A stretch of 64,000 bases of DNA, taken from the NCBI GenBank assembly GCA_965242915.1, contig CBDETN010000021.1:62001-126000 (forward strand). Reading direction: 5' to 3'. Under the pieces are notes generated by a model. The model was not told the origin of the DNA. It saw only the letters and a program-made list of their open reading frames with translations, and did no database searches. Source of the DNA: CAJXII01 sp965242915. Lineage in GTDB: Bacteria; Campylobacterota; Campylobacteria; Campylobacterales; Arcobacteraceae. Below, piece after piece: positions 42,383 to 50,639 of the stretch (the stretch's first letter is position 1; each line of letters opens with the position of its first letter). The translations under genes and the position numbers were made by a program.

Positions 42383-43906
42383 TTATTTATATTCTGTATT
42401 ACCACGAATATTACTGTGGTTATTTTGTGCTATATTTATAATATTATTAGCAGGCTTTTTATAATAAAGCTTTTTTGATAATATTGATTTTATAGATGCA
42501 ACTGTAGTGGCATTAATACTCATTGCATATCCTAAAGCTAAATCAACTTCATATTTTTCATATTGTTTTGCCAATGAAAGAATGGCATTTAGTTTTCTGT
42601 ATGCATATGATGGAAATTGCTCTTGTTCTAATTTCATCTTTGTAAACTCTACAGTTTGAACCCCTATACTTTTTGCCCAGTTTAAATATCTTCCAGGATT
42701 AAACTTCGCATCTTGATATTGATGATTTTCAGGTTGGTGCTCTTTAATAGTTGAATATTCACTATCATAATATCTTGGATGTGTGGCAATTAGCTTTGAT
42801 TTATGATAAATCTCAACTGTAGATGTTGAGTATCTTACCTCTACTTTTTCTCCTAAATATTTAAATGGTACTGAGTATCTAGCACTTTGAAGCTCTATAT
42901 GATAATCTATATTTACAGTTGCTATTTTAAACTCTTTATAAATATATTGATTAGCTGCTAGTGGTTGCAAGTATGGTTCATCTAACTCTTTAAATAAAGT
43001 ATCTCTACTTTTCTTTAATCGTTTCATAACCTTAGAGTTATAAATATCAAGCAATGGAGATATAGCATCATTAAGTTCTTCAACATCAAAGAATTTTCTA
43101 TGCCGAAGAACGGCTAATATCCATCTTTGAATTGCTTGAACTCCTTGTTCTGCTTTTGCTTTATCTTTTGGTTTATATGGTCTTGCTGGTTCAATTACAC
43201 ACCCATAATGATTTGCCATTGCTTTATAACTTTCATTTAAAACAATCCCATCTTTATTATTTGAAATAACTGCACTTTTTAGGTTATCTGGTACTAATAT
43301 TTTAGGTACTCCTCCAAAGAAGTTAAAAGCTTTTGTGTGCGACTTTATAAAGTATTCTTGCTTTTGACTAGGTGTTGCATCTACATATGTATAACCTGAT
43401 GCTCCTAATACTGCTACAAATATTTGAGCTTTTGAAATAACTCCTGTTTTACTATTATAAATAGGAACAGTAACACCACTATAATCTACAAATAATTTTT
43501 CACCATTTAAGTGTATTTGTCTCATTGATGGGTTTAATTTCTTTTTATATTTATGATAATAAGTTTTAAATTGAGTGTATCCATAACCATCAGGATTCTG
43601 CTCTTTATACTCTTGCCATAACAATAGATATGTAACACCTTTTTTACGAATTTCTTTATCAATATATTCAACATCAGGTTTAGGTCTTAAAGATTGCCTG
43701 TGTAATATAGTTTGTTCAGGGAAAAGCATTTTATACATAATATCTTCATCATGCAATAAAAAATCTTCCAGTTTATCTGGTAATATCTCAAATCTTCTAC
43801 AATATTCAGCTGCAGCAGATCTAGATACACCAAGACTCTTTGCTATTCTCCTATATGAGAAATCCATTTGATACTTTAATTTTAGTATCTCTTTAATCTG
43901 TTTCAT
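42383..43906 (-). CDS. istA: IS21-family transposase IstA (copy 2)
   Basis: This is the full-length IS21 DDE transposase, as in copy 1, with Arg in place of Lys in the helix-turn-helix (GVSRSAAAEYC) and Leu for Ser in RQSLRPKP. The catalytic Asp, Asp and Glu motifs are all present. I use the ATG at 43906 after GAGGAG; the in-frame ATG at 43921 would add five residues. Confidence 0.95.
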   Translation of the reverse strand: MKQIKEILKLKYQMDFSYRRIAKSLGVSRSAAAEYCRRFEILPDKLEDFLLHDEDIMYKMLFPEQTILHRQSLRPKPDVEYIDKEIRKKGVTYLLLWQEYKEQNPDGYGYTQFKTYYHKYKKKLNPSMRQIHLNGEKLFVDYSGVTVPIYNSKTGVISKAQIFVAVLGASGYTYVDATPSQKQEYFIKSHTKAFNFFGGVPKILVPDNLKSAVISNNKDGIVLNESYKAMANHYGCVIEPARPYKPKDKAKAEQGVQAIQRWILAVLRHRKFFDVEELNDAISPLLDIYNSKVMKRLKKSRDTLFKELDEPYLQPLAANQYIYKEFKIATVNIDYHIELQSARYSVPFKYLGEKVEVRYSTSTVEIYHKSKLIATHPRYYDSEYSTIKEHQPENHQYQDAKFNPGRYLNWAKSIGVQTVEFTKMKLEQEQFPSYAYRKLNAILSLAKQYEKYEVDLALGYAMSINATTVASIKSILSKKLYYKKPANNIINIAQNNHSNIRGNTEYK

Positions 43907-44203
43907 TAAAACTCTCCTCATTGATACACTCCTAATATTTTTAGAAGTGTAGTTTAATATGGAGAATATCTCAAACTTAAATTAGTTTTAATCCAGCAAA
44001 TAAACTTAATTTAAACTTTCCTATCACTTTTTTATTAAAAGTGTCCAGATAAAAAGTGATACGGTGTCTTTTTGTTAACCGCTAGGGTGTCTTTTTAGAA
44101 AGTGATATGGTGTCTTTTTGGGAGTGATTTTTGCATTGAATATCCTGACTATCATTTACAACTATAATTTTATTATTCATTTTGGTTTATCCTTTTGTCA
44201 TAG

Positions 44204-44293
44204 TGATTTAAAATTATAACAAAAAATTTGTATTTTCTATTTTTATATGTCAATTTGACATACTTTTAGTAAATAAAAATGATTTAAAATTAT
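44204..44293. repeat. 14-bp direct repeats upstream of the accessory operon
   Basis: TGATTTAAAATTAT occurs at 44204-44217 and again at 44280-44293, flanking the palindrome at 44246-44262. The spacing is 76 bp. It could be a binding-site pair or chance in AT-rich DNA. Confidence 0.4.
44246..44262. promoter_or_regulatory. Perfect palindrome upstream of the ORF6N-PLD gene (operator candidate)
   Basis: TATGTCAA, T, TTGACATA forms a perfect 8-bp inverted repeat about 66 bp before the native ATG at 44180. Its position fits an operator for autoregulation of the accessory operon by a DNA-binding protein, for which ORF6N is one candidate. TTGACA within it could also serve as a -35 box on the plus strand. 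Confidence 0.55.
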
Positions 44294-44297
44294 TATT

Positions 44298-44412
44298 CTC
44301 AAAGAAGTTTGAGACGACAGTAAAATTTATGAATGAGCTTACTAAGGTAAGTGATTGATTAAATTTTACTTTCAACGAATAAATTCAAAGAGAGTGATGA
44401 CTTTAAATCACT
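44298..44412 (+). other. Cluster of three hairpins next to the uvrD fragment
   Basis: Three structures follow each other. CTCAAA-GAAG-TTTGAG is at 44298-44313. AGTAAAATTTA (44319-44329) pairs with TAAATTTTACT (44360-44370), enclosing CTTAC-TAAG-GTAAG (44338-44351). AGTGAT-GACTTTAA-ATCACT is at 44393-44412, followed by TTTT on the plus strand. The last resembles a terminator. The block could be a small structured RNA or a relic of a mobile-element end. No reverse transcriptase or toxin gene is adjacent. Confidence 0.45.
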
Positions 44413-44414
44413 TT

Positions 44415-45095
44415 TTAAATTTTCTCTACAAAACTAGAAAGTATATCCCTCGTATTCCCGCTAAAACTAATTTTTAATTTAAAATCTTTTCCAACCTTAC
44501 AAGATGAAACTACTTTACCTATACCAAAAATCTTATGTTTAACCGAATCACCTTTTTTAAAGGTACTGCTTTTATCAATAGTCAGACAACCTTTAATAAG
44601 TGCAGACTCACTTAAAAATCTACTTTTAGTAAGTTGAGTTCGTCTCCCTTTATAAAATCTTGAATGTACAAAGCTTAAAGTCAATTCATCTTTTGCCCGT
44701 GTAAATGCAACATATCCAAGTCTTCTTTCCTCTTCCAAGTTTGATCCTTCACCTACTATAGGAAAAAAACCTTCCTCGAGCCCTACTATAAATACATGTC
44801 CATACTCCAAACCTTTACTTGCGTGTATACTCATCATAGAAATGGCTGCATTACTTATATCATCTTGAGCACTTTCCAGTGATATTTCATTTAAAAAATC
44901 TTCTAAATTTAAATCAATATTCTGCATAAAAAAATCTCTCAGAAGCCCATAAAATTCATCAATATTTGATATTCTGTCTACAGAATCTATAACCTTTTCA
45001 AATGATACTTTAAAATCAAATGTTTCTTCAAACAGATCAATAAATCTCATTTTTGAATCAATTAAAACATCTTGTAAATCATTCACTGATGCCAT
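44415..45095 (-). pseudogene. uvrD: UvrD/PcrA-type helicase, C-terminal fragment
   Basis: About 226 residues of a superfamily 1 helicase remain: SMMSIHASKGLEYGHVFIVGLEEG (motif V region), EERRLGYVAFTRAKDELTLS (motif VI, with the Arg finger) and a C-terminal KHKIFGIGKV Tudor-like segment. Walker A and motifs Ia-IV are gone, so it cannot act as a helicase. It breaks at 45095 against an IstB fragment. It is on the truB strand; in Campylobacter jejuni a uvrD/rep-type gene precedes truB, so the accessory operon appears to have been inserted between the two. Confidence 0.85.
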
Positions 45096-45693
45096 AAAAA
45101 CACTAGAAGAGTTTGATTATAACTTTACAATAGGGATTAATTCTAAACAAATAAACGAATTAGCATCATTAGAATTTATAAAAAAGCATGAGAATATTAT
45201 ACTTCTAGGACAATCAAGAGTTGGTAAAACTCATCTTGCCATTGCACTTGCATATAAAACTGTCCAGAATAGATTTAAAGTAAAGTTTACAACTATTGCA
45301 GATTTACTGTCAAATGCAATTACAGCTAAAAGAGAGAAGAGATACGATAGTTTTTTAAAGTCTGTTCTTAGTCCATCTATATTAGTAATAGATGAGATAG
45401 GATACTTTAATATGTCTAAAGAAGAAGCTAACCACTTCTTTCAAATAATATCAAAGAGATATGAAAAAGGTTCAACTATACTAACTTCAAATTTAGTATT
45501 TAGCAAATGGGTGCAAATATTTGCAGGTGATAAAGTTGTAACGACAGCTATTCTTGACAGAATATTACACCATTCACATATTATAAATATTCAAGGTGAT
45601 AGTTATAGATTAAAAGAGAAAAAAGAATCAGGATTAATAGCTTCAGATATATTTAATAATAAGGAGAAAATTGATAGTAATTTAAATAAATAA
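45096..45693 (+). pseudogene. IstB-like ATPase fragment of a different IS21-family element
   Basis: The plus-strand frame is open from about 45096 to the stop at 45693: KTLEEFDYNFTIGINSKQ, Walker A LLGQSRVGKTHLAIALAY, Walker B SILVIDEIGYFNM and ILDRILHHSHIINIQGDSY. It is clearly IstB but differs strongly from the IstB of copies 1 and 2, so it is from another IS21 subgroup. The N-terminal 65 or so residues are missing, cut at the uvrD junction. No istA of this type is present. Confidence 0.85.
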
Positions 45694-45719
45694 TTGGTCC
45701 AAAGTAGTGTTGGTTTAAG

Positions 45720-45777
45720 TTTCAGAGTGTAACTATTTTTAACTTTTACCTGCCCATTTTAGCAGTTCGCTTGACAA
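45720..45777. repeat. 58-bp segment duplicated at 15558-15615 (copy 2)
   Basis: It is identical to 15558-15615 except for one base (G for A). Here it joins the end of the IstB fragment to the start of a kinase fragment. The KRTAKMG codons of the ORF6N remnant can be read in reverse inside it. Confidence 0.85.
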
Positions 45778-46424
45778 TAGGAATAGCACAAGATAAACTT
45801 TCACATATATTTGAAGCATTTAATCAAGAAGACAGTTCAACAACAAGAAAATACGGTGGTACGGGACTGGGACTTTCAATAAGCAGTGAACTTGTAAAAC
45901 TACTTGGAGGTAAGCTTAAACTTAAAAGTAAAATTGGAGTTGGAAGTGAGTTTTATTTTTCTTTACCTGTAGAAATTGGGAAAGATGTAAAAGTTTTAGA
46001 AGAAAAAATACAAAAAACAGATTTCACAAATAAAAAAATTCTTTTAGTAGAAGACAACAAAACCAACCAATTGTTTATGAAAATTATCCTAAAAAAGATG
46101 GGCTTTTCTTTTGATATAGCCAATGATGGGCTTGAAGCAGTAAAAAATTTTAAACTATGTAATTCCACAGATGCGAGAACAAACAAATATGATATAATCC
46201 TAATGGATGAAAATATGCCAAATATGGGAGGCATAGAAGCTACACAAAATATTTTAGAATATGAAAAAGAAAATAGTTTAAAACATACGCCGATTATTGC
46301 ATTAACAGCAAACGCATTAAAAGGGGATAGAGAGAAATTTTTAGAAGCCGGAATGGATGAGTATTTGACTAAACCGGTAAATAAGAAAAGATTAATAAAT
46401 TTAATATGGAAATTTTTAAAATGA
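45771..46424 (+). pseudogene. Hybrid histidine kinase, C-terminal fragment (HATPase end plus receiver)
   Basis: The remaining 217 codons hold the end of a HATPase domain (KLSHIFEAFNQEDSSTTRKYGGTGLGLSI, F and G2 boxes) and a complete receiver domain. The receiver has KILLVEDN, the phospho-acceptor Asp in IILMDENMPNMGG and the Lys in LTKPV. The sensor, dimerisation domain and N-box were lost at the junction with the 58-bp repeat. It cannot autophosphorylate. The intact receiver could still be made from the TTG at 45771 if transcribed. Confidence 0.85.
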
Positions 46425-46466
46425 CACTTAATATATCTTTTTAAGAACTTTATTGTACAATTTTGA

Positions 46467-46832
46467 ATGATTCATATTAAAGATAAGAATATTAGAATGC
46501 AAGTATCAAAAGTAATTCTTGATGAAGTATTGGAGTCTAAACGCTTTCATTTAGAACTGCCGACTTCAAAACATTGGATAAAAGAACTAATAGATGTAAA
46601 GTTGATAGATGACAAATTAGTTAAATCGTTAAAAGATATTACGACTATCTCAATTTCAAATGGTATGCATCCCCAATTAAGTGTATATACTTATGATTGT
46701 ATCAGGTATTTTATAAATGAAACTCAAGATAAATTTATTTTCCAGTTAGGAGATAAGATCACAGAAACCAATCCAGTTATGAAGCAGCAAAAACCTATAA
46801 AAGCGACAAAGCAATTAAATTTATTTGATTAA
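46467..46832 (+). CDS. Hypothetical protein with C-terminal clamp-binding-like motif
   Basis: This 121-residue protein is unrecognised. The body is mixed alpha/beta (MQVSKVILDEVLESKRFHLEL, LSVYTYDCIRYFINETQDKFIFQLG). A flexible basic linker (MKQQKPIKATK) leads to the extreme C-terminal QLNLFD. QLxLF is the classical beta-sliding-clamp-binding pentapeptide, and a terminal position after a flexible linker is how clamp-binding peptides are often presented. It could therefore act in replication or repair. It converges with the CBS-GGDEF pseudogene, with the stops overlapping. Confidence 0.75.
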   Translation: MIHIKDKNIRMQVSKVILDEVLESKRFHLELPTSKHWIKELIDVKLIDDKLVKSLKDITTISISNGMHPQLSVYTYDCIRYFINETQDKFIFQLGDKITETNPVMKQQKPIKATKQLNLFD

Positions 46833-48165
46833 AATCTTCCTATTTCTACCTTGTTTTTACCGCTGTGTTTAGCTTTATATAAAGCTTCATCAGCTCTTTT
46901 AAATAAATCTATATATTTATCTGTAGTATGAAACCCGGAAAGACCCAAGGAACATGTTATTTTTAATTCTTGTACAAATTTATGATTTTGGATTGTTGCC
47001 CTTATTTTTTCAGCTACTAAAACAGCTTATTCTGTACTTGTTTCGGGAAGCATTAAAATAAACTCTTCTCCACCCCATCGTGCCGCTATATCACTTTCTC
47101 TTAAAGGTATTGTTATGATACGGGTTATCTCTTGTAAAATCTCATCTCCAACATCATGCCCATAATTATCATTTATATATTTAAAATCATCAATATCCAA
47201 TAAAAGAATAGATAAGCTTCTATTGTTATATCTTTTAACCTGATGTATCTCATAACTTACCATTGAATCAAATTTATTTCTAATATAAAGTTTAGTTAAA
47301 GAATTAGTTGATGCTTTTAGCTCCAATTGAGCTGTTTTAGCAATTAGTTCTTCATTTATTTTAGATAATTCATTGCCTTTTTCTTTAATAATATCCATCC
47401 ATTTATTATTTACCAATCTTAAAAGTTCTGATTGGGTTACCAAACCTATTATTTTATCGTTGGTATCAACAACGATAAGTCGTTTAAATTGTTTTTTCTA
47501 ATAAATTCTAAGGCATCAAAAATAGTTGTATCATAAGATATTGTTTGAAGAGGTACACTCATAAAATTTTTCACAGATTTACTTAAATCACAATCTAAAT
47601 ATATAAAATTTAAAAAATCCTTTGTTGTAAATATACCTTTTAGTTTATTATCTTGGTCAATTACCACAATAGAATCTATATGCTTTTCGCTCATAAGTTT
47701 TGTAGCACCTATTGTCGTTTCATCTTCATATACTGTTATAGCTGAATATTGAAGCATTATATTTCCGATAGTTTGTTTTTTCATTAATATTTTTGGATCA
47801 ATATTATTAATAATATCTGTTTGAGACAGAATCCCTATAAGCTTATTATTTGACATAACTATCATATAATCATTATCAACAGTTGTTTGATTTAAAATTT
47901 CAATGACACTCACTTTTGCATCTATTTGGCGGATTACTCTTAGTTTTAACTGTGATAACTTAGTTTGCATAGATATATTCTGTAACTTGAGTTCTATAAG
48001 ATCTTTTGTAGTAAACATATGATAAATATTATCATCAGTATCAGAGATAACCAAAATATTTCTAATATTTGATTTTGCCATAAGCGTTACCGTATGTTCA
48101 AGTGTTTGTTCAATATTTATAGTTACAATCTCTTTTACACAAATCTCTTCAACTATGGGTATCAT
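46829..48165 (-). pseudogene. CBS-domain diguanylate cyclase, broken by a frameshift and a stop
   Basis: The N-terminal part (47449-48165) holds CBS pairs (VKEIVTINIEQTLEHTVTLMA and others). A missing A in an A-run near 47497 (six where seven restore the frame) shifts it. The next frame resumes KRLIVVDTNDKIIGLVTQSE, a coiled coil and a GGDEF domain with LLDIDDFKYINDNYGHDVGD and ARWGGEEF (active-site GGEEF). An in-frame TAA at 47027 then replaces a probable Gln codon, after which EKIRATIQ...SLGLSGF...ADEALYKAKHSGKNKV would complete the domain. Two independent lesions suggest real decay, though a poly-A sequencing error is possible for the first. Confidence 0.85.
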
Positions 48166-48175
48166 ATAACTATCC

Positions 48176-49009
48176 TTATTTAAATTCTACTTCAAAGCCT
48201 CTGTCAAAAGCTTCTAAATCCTTATAAAAATTTACACTCAGTGTATCAAAAGTTTCTAAAAAGTCTCCTAATGGTTTTTTTTGATCATATCCCATCTCAC
48301 ATAATAAATATTTAATGTTATTATTGCTTGTGGCCCTTATTATATCTTTTAGCAGTTCATCCCCAATATTACCGCCAAACAGGGCACAAGACGGCTCATA
48401 TTTAACATTTGACGGTAATTTATAATCATTTGCAATATATGGAGGATTTGAAATACACATATCAAAATCTTTAACATCAACTTGACTAAAAATATCACTT
48501 TTCACAAAGGTAATTTTATCTTCCACTTTATGTTTGATTGCATTTTGATAAGCTAAAGCTAAAGCTTTTTCATTTATATCAACTGCAATAATTTCTATAT
48601 CATCAATCAACAAAGCTAACATAACAGATATAATACCGCTGCCAACCCCTACTTCCACAACTTTGGGATTATCAATATTTTTCAATATAGCTTCTGCTTT
48701 TTCAACTAAAATTTCAGTCTCCGGCCGCGGGATTAAAACACCATCTTGAACTTTAAAAGTTTCTCCATAAAAACTGGCTTTGGAAGTTATATATTCTAAA
48801 GGATAATTTACCGCTCTTTTTTTCACAAACTGCTCTAGCTTTTGCTCCACTTTTTTATCACAGATTTCATTATAATTTATATGCAGCCATATCACATTTT
48901 TATCTAAAATATGAAGTAAAAGTATCTCTACTTCTTTTTGTGGTATATGTGTAACATCTCGCAAAGCAGATGAATACTTTTTTACTAATTGTTTATATGA
49001 AATACTCAA
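48176..49009 (-). CDS. prmC: Peptide chain release factor N5-glutamine methyltransferase PrmC
   Basis: PrmC methylates the GGQ glutamine of release factors. The 277-residue protein has an N-terminal helical domain, SAM motif VVEVGVGSGIISVMLAL and the NPPY motif in CISNPPYIANDY, plus the preceding LIPRPETEILVEKA. It starts 3 bp after hemW and precedes the CBS-GGDEF pseudogene, so the three formed an operon. Confidence 0.95.
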   Translation of the reverse strand: MSISYKQLVKKYSSALRDVTHIPQKEVEILLLHILDKNVIWLHINYNEICDKKVEQKLEQFVKKRAVNYPLEYITSKASFYGETFKVQDGVLIPRPETEILVEKAEAILKNIDNPKVVEVGVGSGIISVMLALLIDDIEIIAVDINEKALALAYQNAIKHKVEDKITFVKSDIFSQVDVKDFDMCISNPPYIANDYKLPSNVKYEPSCALFGGNIGDELLKDIIRATSNNNIKYLLCEMGYDQKKPLGDFLETFDTLSVNFYKDLEAFDRGFEVEFK

Positions 49010-49012
49010 TTT

Positions 49013-50077
49013 TCACTCCAGAATATATAGTGCCAACTCATCAACCAACATAAAATCAACAGAATAAAATCTACTGTTATTTTTAAACTTTATTTTACCT
49101 GATTGTTCCAAATTGTTAACTTGTATCAGCTCTTTATCACTTAACACATTTTTATCAACACCAACCTCACTGCGAAGCCCTAAAAGTACCTTTTCTACTT
49201 TAATATCTTCAGTTGTTAATTCTTCTGTATAATCATAAGTGGTAGGATTTTCAATATACATATTTACATCTTTATGGGTGTATAATCTTTTTCCCTCTAC
49301 ACAACCGACAGCTCCTGCTCCAATCCCAAGATATTCTTCATATTTCCAATATCCCAAATTGTGTTTTGACTTGGCATTTTGAACTCTTGCAAAATTAGAT
49401 ATTTCATACTGATAAAAACCTATCTCTTCCAACCTATGAAATAAATAATTTGCCATATCGATATCTTCAACTCTTACATTGCTTTTATCAAAAAATTTAG
49501 TGCCCTCTTCCAGTGTTAAGCTGTATGCACTGACATGATCAATCGGCAATGATCTGATAATATCAAGGTCACTGTTTAAAAGCATTTTATTATCAAGTTT
49601 GGTATCATAAATAATATCACAATTTATATGTTCAAATCCAACTTTTTTGGCATTTTGTATAGCTGTTATAGCCATTTTAGCAGTATGATTTCTTCCTAAA
49701 AACTCTAGTTTTTCATCATCAAAACTCTGCACCCCGAAACTAATACGATTTATCCCTAAACCGTACATATCTTCAAGCCAGCTAAACGTTGCTGAATTTG
49801 GATTTGCTTCTATTGTTATCTCTTCTGTATTAGTCAAATACGGGTTTAAGATGTCAAATATTTCTTTATACTGTTTAAGACTCAAAGTACTTGGTGTTCC
49901 CCCGCCGATAAAAACTGTTTTAATGATATCTTTTGGCAGGTTTTTAAGTTCAAATCTAAGCTGTCGGCACAATGATTTAACATACTTGTCCTGCAAGTAA
50001 TGTAATGAAGTATATGAATTAAAAGCACAATAATGACACTTGCTATCACAGAATGGAATATGGATATATAAAAGCAC
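49013..50077 (-). CDS. hemW: Radical SAM haem chaperone HemW
   Basis: HemW is a radical SAM protein related to HemN; family members act as haem chaperones. The 354-residue protein opens IHIPFCDSKCHYCAFNSY (CxxxCxxC cluster), then has FIGGGTPSTL, EANPNSATFSWLEDMYGLGINRISFGVQSFDD and the C-terminal winged part. It lacks the extra N-terminal Cys of HemN coproporphyrinogen dehydrogenase, so the HemW reading is preferred. It diverges from rppH across 69 bp. Confidence 0.9.
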   Translation of the reverse strand: MLLYIHIPFCDSKCHYCAFNSYTSLHYLQDKYVKSLCRQLRFELKNLPKDIIKTVFIGGGTPSTLSLKQYKEIFDILNPYLTNTEEITIEANPNSATFSWLEDMYGLGINRISFGVQSFDDEKLEFLGRNHTAKMAITAIQNAKKVGFEHINCDIIYDTKLDNKMLLNSDLDIIRSLPIDHVSAYSLTLEEGTKFFDKSNVRVEDIDMANYLFHRLEEIGFYQYEISNFARVQNAKSKHNLGYWKYEEYLGIGAGAVGCVEGKRLYTHKDVNMYIENPTTYDYTEELTTEDIKVEKVLLGLRSEVGVDKNVLSDKELIQVNNLEQSGKIKFKNNSRFYSVDFMLVDELALYILE

Positions 50078-50146
50078 TTTTTAAACAACCTTTGGATACA
50101 ATTTTTTCATATAGATTTATGAGCAAATTATAAGGTAATAAAATTA

Positions 50147-50623
50147 ATGGAAGATAAAATAAAGAAAAATTACAGACCAAATGTCGCTGCAATTGTTTTA
50201 TCTGCTTCATATCCTTTTAAATGTGAGGTATTTATCGCATCTCGTGTAGATGTAGCTGATGCTTGGCAATTTCCACAAGGTGGCATTGATAAAGGTGAAA
50301 CACCAAAAGAAGCTCTTTTTAGAGAGTTAAAAGAAGAGATAGGTACTGATGAAGTGGATATAATTGCAGAGTGTCCTGATTGGGTAAGTTATGATTTTCC
50401 ACCGGCAGTTTCAAAAAAAATGGCACCATTCGATGGACAAATACAAAAATATTTTTTAGTAAAATTAAAAAAAGGTGCAAAGATAAATATCAACACTAAA
50501 ATTCCAGAATTCAGTGAGTATAAATTTGTTCCAACAAATAAACTGTATGAATACATTACATTTTTTAAACGAACAGTTTATAAACAAATATTATCATACT
50601 TTAAAAAAGAGGGTTATATATAA
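50147..50623 (+). CDS. rppH: RNA pyrophosphohydrolase RppH (Nudix)
   Basis: RppH removes pyrophosphate from 5' ends of RNA, or hydrolyses dinucleoside polyphosphates, to start mRNA decay. The 158-residue protein has the full Nudix box GGIDKGETPKEALFRELKEEIG near residue 42 and WQFPQGG before it. The gene is followed by lysC after 16 bp, an order seen in other Campylobacterota (nudH/rppH-lysC-hobA). Confidence 0.95.
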   Translation: MEDKIKKNYRPNVAAIVLSASYPFKCEVFIASRVDVADAWQFPQGGIDKGETPKEALFRELKEEIGTDEVDIIAECPDWVSYDFPPAVSKKMAPFDGQIQKYFLVKLKKGAKININTKIPEFSEYKFVPTNKLYEYITFFKRTVYKQILSYFKKEGYI

Positions 50624-50639
50624 ATGGAAAACAGATAAA

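Larger units (their letters stand above)
41528..44135 (-). mobile_element. IS21-family element copy 2
   Basis: The element is 2608 bp, equal in length and nearly identical in sequence to copy 1. The same terminal inverted repeats are present (TACAAATATCACTC left, TGCAAAAATCACTC right, read inward). A 6-bp duplication TTGAAT flanks it (41522-41527 and 44136-44141). It differs from copy 1 at a few positions, including TTTATTAAAAGTGTCC versus TCAACCAAAGTGTCC near the right end. It separates the accessory operon from its native start and upstream region. Confidence 0.95.
40673..44180 (-). pseudogene. ORF6N-PLD protein gene split by IS21 copy 2
   Basis: The original gene starts at the ATG at 44180 (AAGGAT ribosome site) with 15 codons reading MNNKIIVVNDSQDIQ. 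It is interrupted by IS21 (41528-44135) and continues in frame from 41527 (NKIHTIRGLSIILDSDLAELY) to the stop at 40673. The protein has an ORF6N DNA-binding domain, a helix (IMDSFVNMRKFI), a coiled coil and a PLD-like C-terminus (SHDRFMIIDN, VYHIGASLKDLGKKW). A GTG at 41539 inside the IS end is in frame and would give 288 residues, losing only the first 13 or so. Function may thus survive. Confidence 0.85.

Noticed and set aside
44298..44412. Retron msr/msd or type III toxin-antitoxin RNA
   Set aside because: No reverse transcriptase or toxin gene is adjacent and no tandem RNA repeats are present; listed only as unexplained hairpins.
45412..45693. Short separate gene of 93 codons
   Set aside because: The same frame is open from about 45096 and encodes the Walker A motif of IstB, so it is the tail of a longer fragment.
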